64,000 nt of DNA from Lysinibacillus odysseyi 34hs-1 = NBRC 100172. GTDB lineage: Bacteria; Bacillota; Bacilli; Bacillales_A; Planococcaceae. Positions 1-10,074 of the stretch are shown piece after piece. The notes beneath the pieces are model-generated. The model was given only the letters and a program-made list of their open reading frames with translations. It made no database searches and was not told the DNA's origin. Position numbers and translations under genes: made by a program. The stretch spans positions 124,001 to 188,000 of the forward strand of contig NZ_BCVX01000006.1 of NCBI RefSeq assembly GCF_001591965.1. The letters run 5' to 3'. Position 1 is the stretch's first letter. Every line of letters starts with the position of its first letter.

Positions 1-115
1 ATTAGACTTGGCAGACCGCCATTACGATTCAACTTTTTCTATTTTTTATATTACTTGAATGATAATGGATAAAAAATGTTTGGTAATTTTTTTGTATATT
101 TATTTAATACAAATT

Positions 116-148
116 AAAAAAGTGCTGGAACATTTCTGCTCAGCACCT
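116..148 (-). terminator. Rho-independent terminator
   Basis: A 6-bp stem (GTGCTG/CAGCAC, 122-127 with 141-146) is followed on the minus strand by six T (plus-strand A 116-121). It lies about 85 bases beyond the stop of the minus-strand gene at 234-533 and probably ends that transcript. Confidence 0.6.
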
Positions 149-233
149 TTACTCTACTATAAAAATTTTAACTAATAACAGGTTGAATGAAACCATTTAT
201 GGCGCTTTCCTCACGAGCCGTTAACAAAAGCTT

Positions 234-533
234 CTACATTTCCCTGCGCTGTTCCCGGTGTTTTTTTACTTGCTCGAGCGCGGTAGCTTGTCTACGTCTT
301 GAATAATGTGTCATGAGTTCTGATAATTGATTGGTAATCAGCGCCAGGTCGGCCTGTGTGCATTCCTTTGTCATTGGTGTGGCATCCCATAATAGCTGCA
401 GGATGTCCCCTGTATTGATCTTTGCCAATTTCCTCACCCCGTTTGTCCAAATTTCCCCTTGCATCATCATACAATAGAGGTTACAAACTAATGACTGTTC
501 TGCAACTAGAATGTGCATATTTTTAGAATTCAT
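234..533 (-). CDS. Hypothetical protein (99 aa)
   Basis: No family recognised. The start was set at the ATG at 533 (MNSKNMHIL...). The reading frame stays open further upstream, but the ATG at 560 has no visible ribosome binding site. The SD at 533 is itself weak, so the start is uncertain. The protein is soluble-looking: a mixed N-terminus with several Met and Cys (residues about 18-24), then a highly charged C-terminal helix rich in Arg, Gln and Lys. No signal peptide or membrane segment is seen. It sits upstream of a minus-strand terminator and downstream of another unknown minus-strand gene (689-1264), with about 155 bases between them. Confidence 0.5.
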   Translation of the reverse strand: MNSKNMHILVAEQSLVCNLYCMMMQGEIWTNGVRKLAKINTGDILQLLWDATPMTKECTQADLALITNQLSELMTHYSRRRQATALEQVKKHREQRREM

Positions 534-688
534 TAGTCCCAATTTCAAAAGGTGTGACATACAGGAGAAACGTAAAATTAAAAACAACGCATGCCGCCCG
601 AGATGAACCTTTTCACAAAAACTGCTTTTATCTCAACGAAAACAGGGTCCGTCTTCGTGACGCACCCCTATTTCCTTCGGCGTTTGCT

Positions 689-1264
689 CTATACTTGAAT
701 ATTTTTGAAAAACTCCTTTGCCATATCTTTTTCCGTAAGATGAAGGAATCTCATAGCGGTAACAATCTTCGCCAGGATCATTTCCATCTCCTCGGAAGGT
801 ATGAGCTCAACATTATATTCCTTTTCCAGATAAGATTCGAAGTCTCTCTTTTCTGGTCCGATTGATTGGTATTCATTTTCGCTTTCGACAAAGAGCATCT
901 CAACAAACGGCGCAATAAGCGGGTGCTTATCATAGAGCGGATGGGAAATAGGTGCTTCGAGTGAAGCAAATTCCTTTAGCATCAGCTGGACAATTGTTTC
1001 CTTTGGAATGATCTGTTTAATCCGCTCAACGAACTTCCCCGATTCCTCCCGCTCAAATTCCTGTGTGACGACACTCTTCCCGGCTATAGCGAGAACTTCT
1101 GCAGTGTGCACATTATCATCAACGGAAAAATGGACAGCATATCTTGACCCAAGCTCGCGTAGCATAAACTGGATATCCCCTACCTGCACTGTGACGAAAT
1201 AGGCATCAAGCCGTCCCATATTCCGGATTTTAATTTCCTGGTCTTTCTTGGACACCAAAAACAT
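689..1264 (-). CDS. Hypothetical protein (191 aa)
   Basis: The start is fixed by an excellent SD (AGGAGGTG, 7 bases before the ATG at 1264). An upstream in-frame start at 1297 has none. The protein is soluble, with a beta-rich N-terminal half (residues about 1-75) and a helical, acidic C-terminal half ending in a Lys/Glu-rich helix. No signal peptide, membrane span or catalytic motif could be recognised, and no family is named. Codon use matches the neighbours, so it is probably a native gene of unknown role, transcribed toward the 234-533 gene. Confidence 0.7.
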   Translation of the reverse strand: MFLVSKKDQEIKIRNMGRLDAYFVTVQVGDIQFMLRELGSRYAVHFSVDDNVHTAEVLAIAGKSVVTQEFEREESGKFVERIKQIIPKETIVQLMLKEFASLEAPISHPLYDKHPLIAPFVEMLFVESENEYQSIGPEKRDFESYLEKEYNVELIPSEEMEMILAKIVTAMRFLHLTEKDMAKEFFKNIQV

Positions 1265-1594
1265 TGAAACACCTCCTAATCGTCCCCATATTGTCAAACG
1301 ATATGCGGAGTTCTAATTTTCAATCCACTTAGTATATGCGCTCAAAACAACAAGAGCAGTGCGCCTGTGTACGGTGCACCGCTCGTCGCTTAATTACTTT
1401 TCACATGTCTGGTTATCTGAACTACTCAGCTAACATAAGTCTTTCTTCTTCACCTGTTCTTGCCCTCCGAATAAACATTTCACGATACTTCTACCATATT
1501 TACAAAATAAACAAAACAATTACTGTGTTTCAATATACGCTATAGGGGTATATAGATAAAGACGAACGTCAATAAAACATAGGAGGAATAGGAT
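1265..1594. promoter_or_regulatory. Divergent intergenic region with CsoR-like dyad
   Basis: This 330-base gap between divergent genes has no convincing gene; a 69-codon frame inside it lacks an SD. At 1534-1552 is a 19-bp imperfect dyad, TATAC...GGGGTATA, placed 43 bases before the copper-storage gene. TACCC/GGGGTA-type dyads are the known binding sites of the Cu(I) sensor CsoR, so copper-dependent control is inferred. Confidence 0.45.
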
Positions 1595-1924
1595 ATGTCA
1601 CATGAGAAACACCAACAATTAATTCAGGTTTTACACGAATGTATGGCTGCCTGCAATCACTGTTTTGATGCTTGTCTTCAGGAGGAAAACGTAAAGATGA
1701 TGGCTGAGTGTATTCGGCTGGACCGTGAGTGTGCAGATATCTGCAACTTTTTAGAACAGGCATTGGCACGTAATACACCATTTGCTGCAGCACTTGCTTC
1801 TGTTTGTGCAACAGTGTGTGAAGCATGCGGCAATGAATGTCAAAAGCATGATCATGACCATTGCCAAGAGTGCGCAAAAGCTTGTTTTGCCTGTGCAGAG
1901 GCCTGCCGGAAATTTGCTGCTTAA
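1595..1924 (+). CDS. Four-helix-bundle copper-storage protein (Csp3-like, DUF326)
   Basis: This 109-residue protein carries 16 cysteines in the CxxxC/CxxC spacing that lines the core of cytosolic copper-storage proteins (C16, C20, C23, C27, then three near 39-50, four near 70-81 and five near 89-103). A His/Asp-rich HDHDH stretch precedes the last helix. No signal peptide is present, so it fits the cytosolic Csp3 type, which binds many Cu(I) ions per monomer inside a four-helix bundle. SD AGGAGGAATAGG lies just before the ATG. It is monocistronic, closed by a terminator at 1980-2008. The upstream dyad at 1534-1552 suggests copper-responsive expression. No copA, copZ or csoR gene is nearby. 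Confidence 0.85.
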   Translation: MSHEKHQQLIQVLHECMAACNHCFDACLQEENVKMMAECIRLDRECADICNFLEQALARNTPFAAALASVCATVCEACGNECQKHDHDHCQECAKACFACAEACRKFAA

Positions 1925-1979
1925 TTTCATTAAGGTGTGAAAAATACACCATCCGGAAACTGTATATTTTACAAAAGGC

Positions 1980-2008
1980 AAGACGTCCAATTATTGGGCG
2001 TCTTTTTT
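1980..2008 (+). terminator. Rho-independent terminator
   Basis: Nine-bp stem AAGACGTCC/GGGCGTCTT (one G-T pair) with a 7-base loop, running into a six-T tract. It ends the copper-storage gene transcript. Confidence 0.85.
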
Positions 2009-2094
2009 CGTTTTTTGGGCATATTAAACATATCCAGCCAGCTTCGGCATCGTTTTAAGGAGATCGGCAATAAACATAAAGGAAGTGTTTGCAA

Positions 2095-4173
2095 TTGGAC
2101 AACAAGCCGCGGAATGCAAGACCCTCACCGGAACATAATTGGCTCATTGAAACAAACTCCCCCTATTTGCTACAGCATGCTCATCAACCTGTTAACTGGT
2201 ATCCATGGACAGAGGAGGCGTTTAGGCGTGCCAAGTCGGAGAAAAAGCCTATTTTCCTGTCCATCGGTTATGCGACGTGCCATTGGTGCCATCAAATGGC
2301 ACACGAATGCTTCGAGGACCAGGAGATTGCTGCTTATTTGAATGAACATTATATTGCGATTAAGGTCGATCGTGAGGAGCGGCCGGATATCGATAATCTA
2401 TATATGAATGTCTGTATGCTGATGAATGGTCATGGCGGATGGCCGCTTTCCATCTTTATGACACCCGATCAAGTACCGTTTTACGCAGGGACGTATTACG
2501 CTAAGAAAACCTCACTGCATATGATCGGCTTCCATGAGCTCATCATTCAACTGCATAAGCTGTATGAGCAGGACCAAGCACAGGTCATTTCAGTAGGAGC
2601 GGAAATTAAACAGGCGTTGGCACAGCTGCAGGAACAGCAGGCAGCAGGAACTCTTCCCCCCGCTGTTTTTCAAATGGCCTTTGAGCAGTTATACGTCACA
2701 TATGACAATCTGTATGGAGGCTTTGGACAGGAAATGAAATTTCCGATGCCGCACCAGCTGTTATATTTATTGCGTTATGGCAAATTTCATGATGAGCCTG
2801 TTGCACAGAAAATGGCCCTCAATACATTGAACAGCCTTTATAACGGCGGAATTTATGACCAGATTGGCTTTGGCTTCTCCCGCTACTCTGTAGACGAAAC
2901 GTATATCGTCCCCCACTTTGAAAAAATGCTGTATGACAATGCCCTTTTGCTTTATGCGACCGCGGAAGCCTATCAAGTATCAAAGGACCCCTTTTATGAG
3001 CAGAAAATGCGGGAGCTGATCACTTATATTCGGCGTGTCATGGTCTCTCCGGAAGGCGGTTTTTACAGTGGAGAGGATGCTGATACAGAGCAGGAGGAGG
3101 GCAAGTTTTATACATGGACGAAGGAGGAGGTGCTGAATAGCCTTGATGAAGAGCTTGGTCCATTATACTGTGAAGTCTTTCATATTACAGCGGAAGGAAA
3201 TTTCGAAGGAAAGAATGTCCCTCATCTTATTCATACAAAATTAGCGGATATCGCAGCGGAACATGAAATGCCTGTCGAGACACTGCAGCAGAAATTGGAG
3301 AAAGCACGACAAATACTTTTCGAAGTACGGGAACAGCGTACTCATCCAAACAAAGACGATAAAATTTTAACAGGCTGGAATGGGCTCATGATTGCCGGGC
3401 TTGCGAAAGCGAATGCGGTTCTTCAGGATGAGGGCGTGGAGCTGCTCGCGGTCGGTGCGATTCGATTTCTGGAAAAACAGCTTTTCCAAAACGGCCGGCT
3501 GATGCGGCGCTACCGGAATGAAGAAGTACGGGAATACGGTATACTCGATGACTATGCGGCTGTGCTGTGGGCCTATATCGAGCTGTATGAGACAACCTTT
3601 TCTCCTGAATGGCTGCAAAAGGCTGTGCATATTGCCGATGAGATGGTCGAGCTTTTTTGGGATCAGGAGGAAGGAGGATTTTTCTTAACGGGCAGCGATG
3701 CGGAGCCCCTGCTTATTCGGCAGCGGGAAATGCAGGATGAGGCGATTCCTTCCGGCAGCAGTATCGCCGCTGTTGCACTTGTGAAGCTTGCCCGCCTTAC
3801 GAGCAGAGCAGACTACGAGGAAAAAGTCATCACGCTTTTACAGCTCGGGGCCCGCACCATCAATGCGCATCCCGAAGGCTATCTCTATTTACTGATTTCC
3901 TACATGATGCTGACGGAAGGCACAAAGGAAGTTATTATGGTCGGCAAACTATCGGAGGAGCAAAGGCAGCTGCTCTCCTCATTAAAGAAGGATTTCCTTC
4001 CAAATACGATTTATCTACATTGTGAGGATCCCGAGGCGTACAAGGACATCATTCCAAATATCACCGACTACCAGCCAGCCGAAACGGGCGCTAATTTCTA
4101 TATATGTGAAAACTATACATGCCGGCAGCCTGTACATGACCCGAAAGACATCCAGCAGATGCTGGATAGATAG
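2095..4173 (+). CDS. yyaL: YyaL-type thioredoxin-domain protein (DUF255/SSP411)
   Basis: A protein of about 692 residues matching the usual length of the DUF255 family. The N-terminus has the conserved [15 protein letters not shown] stretch, followed by a thioredoxin-like fold with CHWCHQM (cysteines near residues 62 and 65). The rest resembles an alpha/alpha-barrel glycosidase/epimerase fold (motifs [39 protein letters not shown]). The biochemical role is unknown; B. subtilis YyaL and human SPATA20 are relatives. Two in-frame TTG codons (2089, 2095) could start it. AAAGGAAG sits 9 bases before the second, which is why 2095 was chosen. It stands alone between two terminators. Confidence 0.88.
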   Translation: MDNKPRNARPSPEHNWLIETNSPYLLQHAHQPVNWYPWTEEAFRRAKSEKKPIFLSIGYATCHWCHQMAHECFEDQEIAAYLNEHYIAIKVDREERPDIDNLYMNVCMLMNGHGGWPLSIFMTPDQVPFYAGTYYAKKTSLHMIGFHELIIQLHKLYEQDQAQVISVGAEIKQALAQLQEQQAAGTLPPAVFQMAFEQLYVTYDNLYGGFGQEMKFPMPHQLLYLLRYGKFHDEPVAQKMALNTLNSLYNGGIYDQIGFGFSRYSVDETYIVPHFEKMLYDNALLLYATAEAYQVSKDPFYEQKMRELITYIRRVMVSPEGGFYSGEDADTEQEEGKFYTWTKEEVLNSLDEELGPLYCEVFHITAEGNFEGKNVPHLIHTKLADIAAEHEMPVETLQQKLEKARQILFEVREQRTHPNKDDKILTGWNGLMIAGLAKANAVLQDEGVELLAVGAIRFLEKQLFQNGRLMRRYRNEEVREYGILDDYAAVLWAYIELYETTFSPEWLQKAVHIADEMVELFWDQEEGGFFLTGSDAEPLLIRQREMQDEAIPSGSSIAAVALVKLARLTSRADYEEKVITLLQLGARTINAHPEGYLYLLISYMMLTEGTKEVIMVGKLSEEQRQLLSSLKKDFLPNTIYLHCEDPEAYKDIIPNITDYQPAETGANFYICENYTCRQPVHDPKDIQQMLDR

Positions 4174-4201
4174 CTTCATTCTTCTTTACCAGCAAATACA
4201 A

Positions 4202-4246
4202 ACACTCCATTTTGAAAAAAGAGTGATCAAAATGGAGTGTTTTGTT
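4202..4246 (+). terminator. Strong Rho-independent terminator
   Basis: A perfect 14-bp inverted repeat (4202-4215 with 4227-4240, sequence ACACTCCATTTTGA) is followed by TTTGTTTT, 28 bases after the YyaL stop. Confidence 0.9.
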
Positions 4247-4344
4247 TTAGTTAATTATAAGACTTTTATAAAAGTTTGTTCCTCTTCTACCATCATGCCT
4301 TTAGCTGGAGATGAACATTGAAAAAATTTCTTAGCTTTGCTGCT

Positions 4345-4662
4345 TCACCATATTTTTTCTTGTCTTTTCCACTTCTTATAGTTGTAGCTTATGTCCAGTA
4401 CTACGAGGAGCAATAAAATGACTCCGATTATTTTGAACTCAGTTATGCTTAAATCGCCAAACCAATATATAGCAAAATAGAATAAGAATAAAAGAGGAGC
4501 AGTCCATAGAGCACGGATAAATCTTCTTCTATACGTTAATTTATAATAGACAAAAACAAAACCTTTATCCTTTTTTTCTACATCCTTATATATTACCGAC
4601 ATTATTATCTGAGCAAGTAGAACCACTATGAATGAAACAATAAAATACTGTAGAATGTCCAA
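4345..4662 (-). CDS. Small membrane protein, unknown function
   Basis: The start is decided by the SD: AAGGAGG sits 5 bases before a TTG at 4662. The longer reading from 4728 has no such site. The 105-residue product has three likely membrane helices (near residues 5-23, 52-68 and 75-92), separated by a basic cytosolic loop (KDVEKKDKG, YRRRF), and ends in a Lys/Arg-rich tail (YNYKKWKRQEKIW). No family is recognised. It is isolated, with about 240 AT-rich bases between it and bioB. Confidence 0.7.
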   Translation of the reverse strand: MDILQYFIVSFIVVLLAQIIMSVIYKDVEKKDKGFVFVYYKLTYRRRFIRALWTAPLLFLFYFAIYWFGDLSITEFKIIGVILLLLVVLDISYNYKKWKRQEKIW

Positions 4663-4902
4663 GATTTCCTCCTTGATAAAAAAATAATTGGGTAATAATT
4701 CCAGAAAATATATTTTGCTAGTGATCAACCAACTGTTATGGTGAAGATACTCTGCAATTACTTATTTTCCATATAATTGAATAATTATATTATCCCCTAC
4801 TATTTTTTAATTGGCAAGGAAAACTGAAATTCCGATTCATCCTTTTTATTAACAGTTCCATTTTATTTTCAAGTCATATCTTTACTTTTCGTATAACCAT
4901 TA

Positions 4903-5898
4903 TTAGCAGAACGCAGCTGTTTGCTTTTCTGTCAGCTCAATTTCAAAGCCTAGATCTTCGAGCATTAAGTAGTCGCTGTTGACCTCTTGTCCTTCTGTCG
5001 TCAAATAATCCCCGACAAAAATGCTGTTTGCGGCATACATACCAAGCGGCTGAAGTGATCCTAAATTCACTTCCCGGCCTCCCGAGATACGGATTTCCTT
5101 CGTTGGGTTGATATAGCGGAATAGCGCCAGTACTTTCAGGCAGTAGCGCGGATTCAATTCATTCGTCCCCTCAAGCTTCGTGCCGTCAATCGCATGCAGG
5201 AAGTTAACCGGAATCGAATCGGCATCCAGCTGATAAAGCGCGCGTGCAATTTGTACCACATCTTCTTTTGTTTCCTTCATGCCGATAATAGCGCCTGAGC
5301 AAGGGGAGATGCCGTGCTTTTTCACAATTTCCACCGTATTGACCCGGTCCTCATACGTATGGGAAGTCGTAATATAGGAATGATGGCGTTCGGATGTATT
5401 TAAGTTATGATTATAGCGGTCAACGCCGGCTTCCTTTAATTGCTGCGCCTGCTCTTCCTTTAATAATCCGAGGCATGCACATACCTTTAAGCCGTATTTT
5501 TCCTTAATTTCCTCTACCGCCTCACTAACGACATTTACATCTTTACGTGTCGGTCCGCGGCCGCTCGCAACGATACAGTATGTGCCGATTTTATTTTCAA
5601 AGGCACGCTTTGCTCCCTCTAAAATTTCCTCCTTTGTAATAAATGGATATTTCTCAATCGGTGCAGTGGATTTGGAGGACTGGGAGCAATATCCGCAATC
5701 TTCCGGACAGTAGCCGCTTTTTGCATTCATAATCATGTTCAGTTTTACTTTTTTCCCGTAATAATGCTTGCGGATCGCAAAAGCCCCATCCATCAGCTTT
5801 AGTAATTCATCATCATCACTATTTAATATCGCCAATGCCTCCTCATTACTGATGATTTTCCCCTCAATCACTTCATTTGCTAATTGTAACCAATCCAT
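4903..5898 (-). CDS. bioB: Biotin synthase
   Basis: Radical-SAM enzyme that inserts sulfur into dethiobiotin, the last step of biotin synthesis. The CxxxCxxC cluster motif is at C64, C68 and C71 (GYCPEDCGYCSQS). The product has 331 residues, the usual family length. An SD (AGGGTGAAGAG) precedes the ATG at 5898; an in-frame start at 5955 would overlap bioY by 50 bases and was not chosen. It is the last gene of bioD-bioA-bioY-bioB, starting 7 bases after the bioY stop. Expression should follow the BirA operator upstream of bioD. Confidence 0.97.
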   Translation of the reverse strand: MDWLQLANEVIEGKIISNEEALAILNSDDDELLKLMDGAFAIRKHYYGKKVKLNMIMNAKSGYCPEDCGYCSQSSKSTAPIEKYPFITKEEILEGAKRAFENKIGTYCIVASGRGPTRKDVNVVSEAVEEIKEKYGLKVCACLGLLKEEQAQQLKEAGVDRYNHNLNTSERHHSYITTSHTYEDRVNTVEIVKKHGISPCSGAIIGMKETKEDVVQIARALYQLDADSIPVNFLHAIDGTKLEGTNELNPRYCLKVLALFRYINPTKEIRISGGREVNLGSLQPLGMYAANSIFVGDYLTTEGQEVNSDYLMLEDLGFEIELTEKQTAAFC

Positions 5899-5905
5899 TT
5901 TCTCT

Positions 5906-6487
5906 TCACCCTTTTTCATGTAGTAGTTTGTATGAGCGGGCAGTGCGGAATACATGATACAGCCGCTCTGCCAGCAATGCCGTTACGATGGCGAGGCAGA
6001 AATCTGCTACAATACTGCCTAAAAAACCAACGAGGAACACATGAGACCAGCTCGTTTTCATATCCAGCCAAACATTCAGCGAGACATATAGATACGGGAC
6101 GGCAATCCCGTATATAACGAGCAGTCCTATTATATTTGCACCGATAAAATGCTTTTTTGTCGGTGTTTCTACCCTTTCAATGATCAAGCCGATTAGAAAT
6201 GCCGCAGCAGCAAAGCCGATTAAATAGCCAAACGTAGGCTGCAGTACATATGTAATTCCGCCACCCTGTGTAAACACTGGCATCCCCACAAGCCCGATGC
6301 CGATATAGACAATCTGGCTCAGCAAGCCGTTACGACTGCCAAGCAGGCACCCCGCCAAAAAGACAAACACAATCTGCAGTGTAAAGGGAACTACCGGCAG
6401 CGGCACTTTAATAAAAGCACCAATTGCTGTTAAAGCGGCAAACATCGCGATCATTATAACGGAGAGTATTGCGGATCGTTGCTGCAT
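5906..6487 (-). CDS. bioY: Biotin transporter BioY
   Basis: S-component of an ECF-type vitamin transporter that takes up biotin; some BioY proteins also work alone. The 193-residue product has about six hydrophobic segments and the typical BioY signatures [20 protein letters not shown] and [24 protein letters not shown] precedes the ATG. The start lies 34 bases inside the 3' end of bioA, so translation is probably coupled. The downstream bioB follows by 7 bases. Having uptake and synthesis in one BirA-controlled operon is typical of this group. Confidence 0.95.
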   Translation of the reverse strand: MQQRSAILSVIMIAMFAALTAIGAFIKVPLPVVPFTLQIVFVFLAGCLLGSRNGLLSQIVYIGIGLVGMPVFTQGGGITYVLQPTFGYLIGFAAAAFLIGLIIERVETPTKKHFIGANIIGLLVIYGIAVPYLYVSLNVWLDMKTSWSHVFLVGFLGSIVADFCLAIVTALLAERLYHVFRTARSYKLLHEKG

Positions 6488-7857
6488 GTCCTTCCCTCCC
6501 GTTCTGCAAAAAATGACTCGATTGTTTGTTTTGTCGTATCAATCATGAAGTGTATTTCCTCCGCTGAAATAATATAAGGCGGCATAAAATATAAAATATT
6601 GCCAAGCGGCCGTATCAGCAGTCCTTTTTCCAGCGCATTTTGATAAATTTGATAACCGATGCGCTCCTCACTCGGCAGCGGCTCCTTCGTATTTCGGTCC
6701 GCTACAAGCTCAATTGCCCCGACAAGTCCGATTTGCCGGTATTCTCCAACATACGGCAGATGGCTAAACGCTTCTTCTGCCAGCTTCCTCATCAGCCCGC
6801 CTTTTTGCTGAATCATTTCGATATAATTCTCCTCTTCGAACATCGTCAACACTTCCAGCGCGACACGGCACGCCAGCGTATTTCCTGTGTAGCTGTGGGA
6901 GTGCAGAAACGCTTTCATTGTCCCGTATTCATCATAGAACGCATCGTAAACTGTATCGGTTGTCAGCACGACAGAAAGCGGCAAGTATCCGCCAGTCAGC
7001 CCCTTTGATAAACACATAAAGTCCGGTGATATCTCCGCCTGCTCACAGGCAAACAATGTACCGGTGCGTCCAAAGCCGACCGCTATTTCATCTGCGATAA
7101 GATGGACATCATAGGCTGTACACAATTCCCGCAGCTTTCGTAAATAGATTGGCGGATACATCTTCATTCCTGCAGCTGCCTGGATTAACGGCTCGATAAT
7201 GACAGCAGTGATTTCCTCGTGGTGTGCGTCAAGCTTCTCTTCCACAGAACGAATACATTGTGCCTGACAGCTTTCGGGCTTTTCATTGAATGGACAGCGG
7301 AAGCAATCCGGCCCCTGCGCCCGCACTGTATCCAATAGAAGCGGCTGGTAGACTTCGTTATAAAGATCAACGCCCCCTACCGACAATGCGCCAAGCGTTT
7401 CCCCGTGGTAGGCATCTGTTAATGCAAGGAATCGTTTTTTGGATGTCTTTCCCGTCTGCATATGGTACTGAAAGCTCATTTTTAACGCTACTTCAATCGC
7501 TGCTGATCCGTTATCGGCAAAGAATACCTTCTGTAAGCCAGGTGGTGTTAAGGCAACTAATTTTTCCGCTACCTTTACAGCGGGCTCATGCGTGAAATTT
7601 GCAAAAATGACATGCTCCAATGTGAACGCCTGCTCGCTTAAAGCCTGGCTGATCCGTTTATTGGCATGGCCGAACAAATTCACCCACCAAGATGACACCG
7701 CGTCTAAATAGCGCTTGCCGTTTTCATCATAAAGCCATACACCTTCCCCGCTTTTAATAACGATTGGGGGAAACTGTTCATAATCCTTCATCTGCGAGCA
7801 TGGGTGCCAAACGTGCTGTAAATCCCTTGCCTGTAACTCAGTTAACACTTGCTTCAT
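6454..7857 (-). CDS. bioA: Adenosylmethionine-8-amino-7-oxononanoate aminotransferase
   Basis: PLP-dependent class III aminotransferase that converts KAPA to DAPA in biotin synthesis, normally with S-adenosylmethionine as amino donor. The product has 467 residues. The PLP-binding Asp is about D256 ([14 protein letters not shown]) and the Schiff-base lysine about K285 ([12 protein letters not shown]). A short cysteine-containing insert (four Cys between about residues 175 and 191) lies in the middle of the protein. The 5' end overlaps bioD by 20 bases and the 3' end overlaps bioY by 34, so the operon is tightly coupled. Confidence 0.96.
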   Translation of the reverse strand: MKQVLTELQARDLQHVWHPCSQMKDYEQFPPIVIKSGEGVWLYDENGKRYLDAVSSWWVNLFGHANKRISQALSEQAFTLEHVIFANFTHEPAVKVAEKLVALTPPGLQKVFFADNGSAAIEVALKMSFQYHMQTGKTSKKRFLALTDAYHGETLGALSVGGVDLYNEVYQPLLLDTVRAQGPDCFRCPFNEKPESCQAQCIRSVEEKLDAHHEEITAVIIEPLIQAAAGMKMYPPIYLRKLRELCTAYDVHLIADEIAVGFGRTGTLFACEQAEISPDFMCLSKGLTGGYLPLSVVLTTDTVYDAFYDEYGTMKAFLHSHSYTGNTLACRVALEVLTMFEEENYIEMIQQKGGLMRKLAEEAFSHLPYVGEYRQIGLVGAIELVADRNTKEPLPSEERIGYQIYQNALEKGLLIRPLGNILYFMPPYIISAEEIHFMIDTTKQTIESFFAEREGRTCSNDPQYSPL

Positions 7858-8542
7858 GCGGCAACAGCCTTTCGAATAGTGATGTATGGTAAATCGAATA
7901 ATTTACTACTTGCTGAATGTCCTGCTGCTCCGGAATGACAGCATGTGGCAGCGGTTGATTAAGTAAAATCGTCTCGATATTATTCACTTCCATTGCTGTC
8001 TGTGTATATCTGTTGAAGACTAGTCCGAGCACTTCGATTCCTCTTGCCGCCAAAGCTTCAAGCGTCAGCAGTGTATGGTTGATCGTTCCAAGCTTTGTAT
8101 GTGCTACGACAACGACCGGTAGGCGGCTTTTCTCAATCACGTCTAGAAGTGTCACCTTTCCATTCTCCGCTAGCGGCACCATAATACCGCCAGCTCCCTC
8201 GCAAATGACGACATCATTTGCTTGCTTTAATGACTCGATCTGCTCCAGTAATAATTCGTGATCAATTTGCTGCTCCTCCAGTTTTGCAGCAAAATGAGGT
8301 GATGCAGGCTCTTTGAACGAATAACCATTCAGCGCTTCAATATGTAATGTTTGCAATGAGTACGTTTTATACATTTCTGTATCGTAGTAATAGGTTCTTC
8401 CCTGCTCGGTCACCTCTCCCGTTTGGACAGGCTTATAAGGTGTCACCCGAAGGTTCTGCTCCTGTAAATGACGCATAAGCAATGTAGTAATGCATGTTTT
8501 TCCAACATCTGTATCTGTCCCGACTACCCAAAAATGCGGCAC
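7838..8542 (-). CDS. bioD: Dethiobiotin synthetase
   Basis: ATP-dependent carboxylase that closes the ureido ring of DAPA to give dethiobiotin. The P-loop GTDTDVGKT is at residues 8-16, and the later VICEGAGG(I)MVPL motif is present. Two GTG codons could start it. AAAGGAG is 8 bases before the GTG at 8542 but overlaps the one at 8551, so 8542 is preferred (234 aa). It is the first gene of the biotin operon, 19 bases downstream of a BirA-type dyad. Confidence 0.95.
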   Translation of the reverse strand: MPHFWVVGTDTDVGKTCITTLLMRHLQEQNLRVTPYKPVQTGEVTEQGRTYYYDTEMYKTYSLQTLHIEALNGYSFKEPASPHFAAKLEEQQIDHELLLEQIESLKQANDVVICEGAGGIMVPLAENGKVTLLDVIEKSRLPVVVVAHTKLGTINHTLLTLEALAARGIEVLGLVFNRYTQTAMEVNNIETILLNQPLPHAVIPEQQDIQQVVNYSIYHTSLFERLLPHEASVN

Positions 8543-8560
8543 TCCCCTCACTCCTTTTAC

Positions 8561-8587
8561 GTTAACTATTTATATTTTTAAGTTAAC
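8561..8587. promoter_or_regulatory. BirA (biotin repressor) operator
   Basis: Two GTTAAC half-sites in inverted orientation (8561-8566 and 8582-8587) are separated by an AT-rich 15-base spacer. This is the layout known for Bacillus-type BirA boxes (TGTTAAC-N14/15-GTTAACA). It covers the presumed bioD promoter, where AT-rich TATAAA-like hexamers lie within the dyad. Holo-BirA binding when biotin is plentiful would repress bioDAYB. Confidence 0.85.
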
Positions 8588-8935
8588 ACAAAACTTTTTA
8601 GTTTGTAAACGCCATTTTATAGTTCCCTATTATTTTTACGCTTTTTGGCGGATTGGCGGCACCTGCAGGTAGAAGGATTTTCTCTTCTTATCATGATAAA
8701 TAGACGTTTAAATCAGGTCATTTTTATCCAACAAGATGGTTAATTTATAGCGATTTTCACCTGTGTCATTGTATATAAACGGATTAGTTTAAAAATGTAT
8801 TGCTTGTTTGGACTAATAAAGCGTTTCTTTCAGTGAAAAACATTTAGTTACTATCCGTTTTCCTTATGCGGGAATAACAATACCTTTACTAGCAGAGAAT
8901 AAGCTGAATTTTATTGTCAAAAGGAGGACTAGACA
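8588..8935. other. Intergenic region without a gene
   Basis: These 348 bases separate the divergent biotin operon and the MBL-fold gene. No ORF with a ribosome binding site is visible. The right part must hold the promoter of the 8936 gene, but no convincing hexamer pair stands out. Confidence 0.5.
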
Positions 8936-9790
8936 TTGGAAAACAACATGAATTACGGGGATGATTATAAATACATTCCTACCACTTCTGTAGGAAGCGG
9001 CGTGGGTATTGAAGTATTGCCGGATTTATACTGCTTCACTGTTCAAATTGTGAATGTTATGTTAGTCGGCAATAGTAAGGATGATTTTGTTTTAATTGAT
9101 GCAGGAATGCCTGGTTCAGCTAATGATATTATTGCTGCTGTAGAGGATCGTTTTGGGTCAAACAGCCTCCCAAAGGCTATTATCTTGACGCATGGTCATT
9201 TCGATCATGTAGGGGCTATTATTGATTTAGTAAAGCACTGGAAAGTTCCTGTTTATGCGCATGAAATAGAGCTGCCTTTCTTAACGGGGAAAATGAGCTA
9301 TCCCGAACCGGATCCGACCGTTGAAGGCGGTATGGTCGCAAAAATGTCGCCGATGTTTCCGAATGAACCGATCAATCTAGGGAACCGTGTCCAAACGCTT
9401 CCCCAAGATAATAGTGTTCCTCACATGCCGGGGTTCCGCTGGATTCACACACCCGGGCATTCACCGGGACATGTTTCATTATTCAGAGATGAAGACAAAA
9501 CATTAATTGCCGGGGATGCATTTATTACTGTCAAACAAGATTCACTTTATAAAGTGTTCACACAAGAACAGGAAATAAACGGCCCACCTAGATACCTCAC
9601 TCCAGACTGGAAAGCCGCAAAAGAATCAGTGATTAAACTGCAGGCATTGAAACCGGCTGTTGCTGTTACAGGACATGGGCTGCCAATGTCAGGTCAATTA
9701 TTAGCTGACAGTTTAGAAAAGTTAGTCCGCGAATTCGACTCGCTCGCTGTTCCGGATTACGGCAAATTTGTTAATAAGGATCTGCATTAA
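8936..9790 (+). CDS. MBL-fold metallo-hydrolase
   Basis: A 284-residue soluble hydrolase of the metallo-beta-lactamase superfamily. The metal-binding motif HGHFDH is at residues 86-91 (THGHFDHVGAI). Further ligands are probably the HTPGHSPGH stretch, AGDAF and the C-terminal VTGHG. The substrate cannot be told; close superfamily members include lactonases and glyoxalase-II-like enzymes. The start is TTG, supported by AAGGAGG 8 bases upstream. No signal peptide. Single gene, followed by an inverted repeat at 9842-9880. Confidence 0.85.
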   Translation: MENNMNYGDDYKYIPTTSVGSGVGIEVLPDLYCFTVQIVNVMLVGNSKDDFVLIDAGMPGSANDIIAAVEDRFGSNSLPKAIILTHGHFDHVGAIIDLVKHWKVPVYAHEIELPFLTGKMSYPEPDPTVEGGMVAKMSPMFPNEPINLGNRVQTLPQDNSVPHMPGFRWIHTPGHSPGHVSLFRDEDKTLIAGDAFITVKQDSLYKVFTQEQEINGPPRYLTPDWKAAKESVIKLQALKPAVAVTGHGLPMSGQLLADSLEKLVREFDSLAVPDYGKFVNKDLH

Positions 9791-9841
9791 GCTAAAGTCC
9801 TCTTTTCTTCTTAACCACTATTCCAAAAAAATCCATATACA

Positions 9842-9880
9842 AAAGCAGCTTTTAGCTACAGATGTAGTTAAAAGCTGCTT
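9842..9880. terminator. Large inverted repeat, probable terminator
   Basis: An imperfect long stem (AAGCAGCTTTTA...TAAAAGCTGCTT, loop around GATG). Only a poor T tract follows on the plus strand. On the minus strand the hairpin is followed by GTATATGGATTTTTTT, so it may serve convergent transcripts. Confidence 0.6.
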
Positions 9881-10074
9881 GTATTCAACTATAAAAGCTT
9901 GATACATCCTCTTCCTCAAATATACTTGAAGAATAACTCCCAACAAATATGTAATAAGAGAAAGACAAGAAAATAGAGTACTTTATATGGAATTCCCCTT
10001 CCAAATCAACAAGCTACAGCTCGTTTTGTACATTTTCGCTAATGGATGGTATTTCCCTATAGGATATATTTTCT

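Noticed and set aside
1336-1545. A 69-codon plus-strand frame before the copper-storage gene
   Set aside because: No SD, no protein-like pattern, and it runs into the promoter/operator region.
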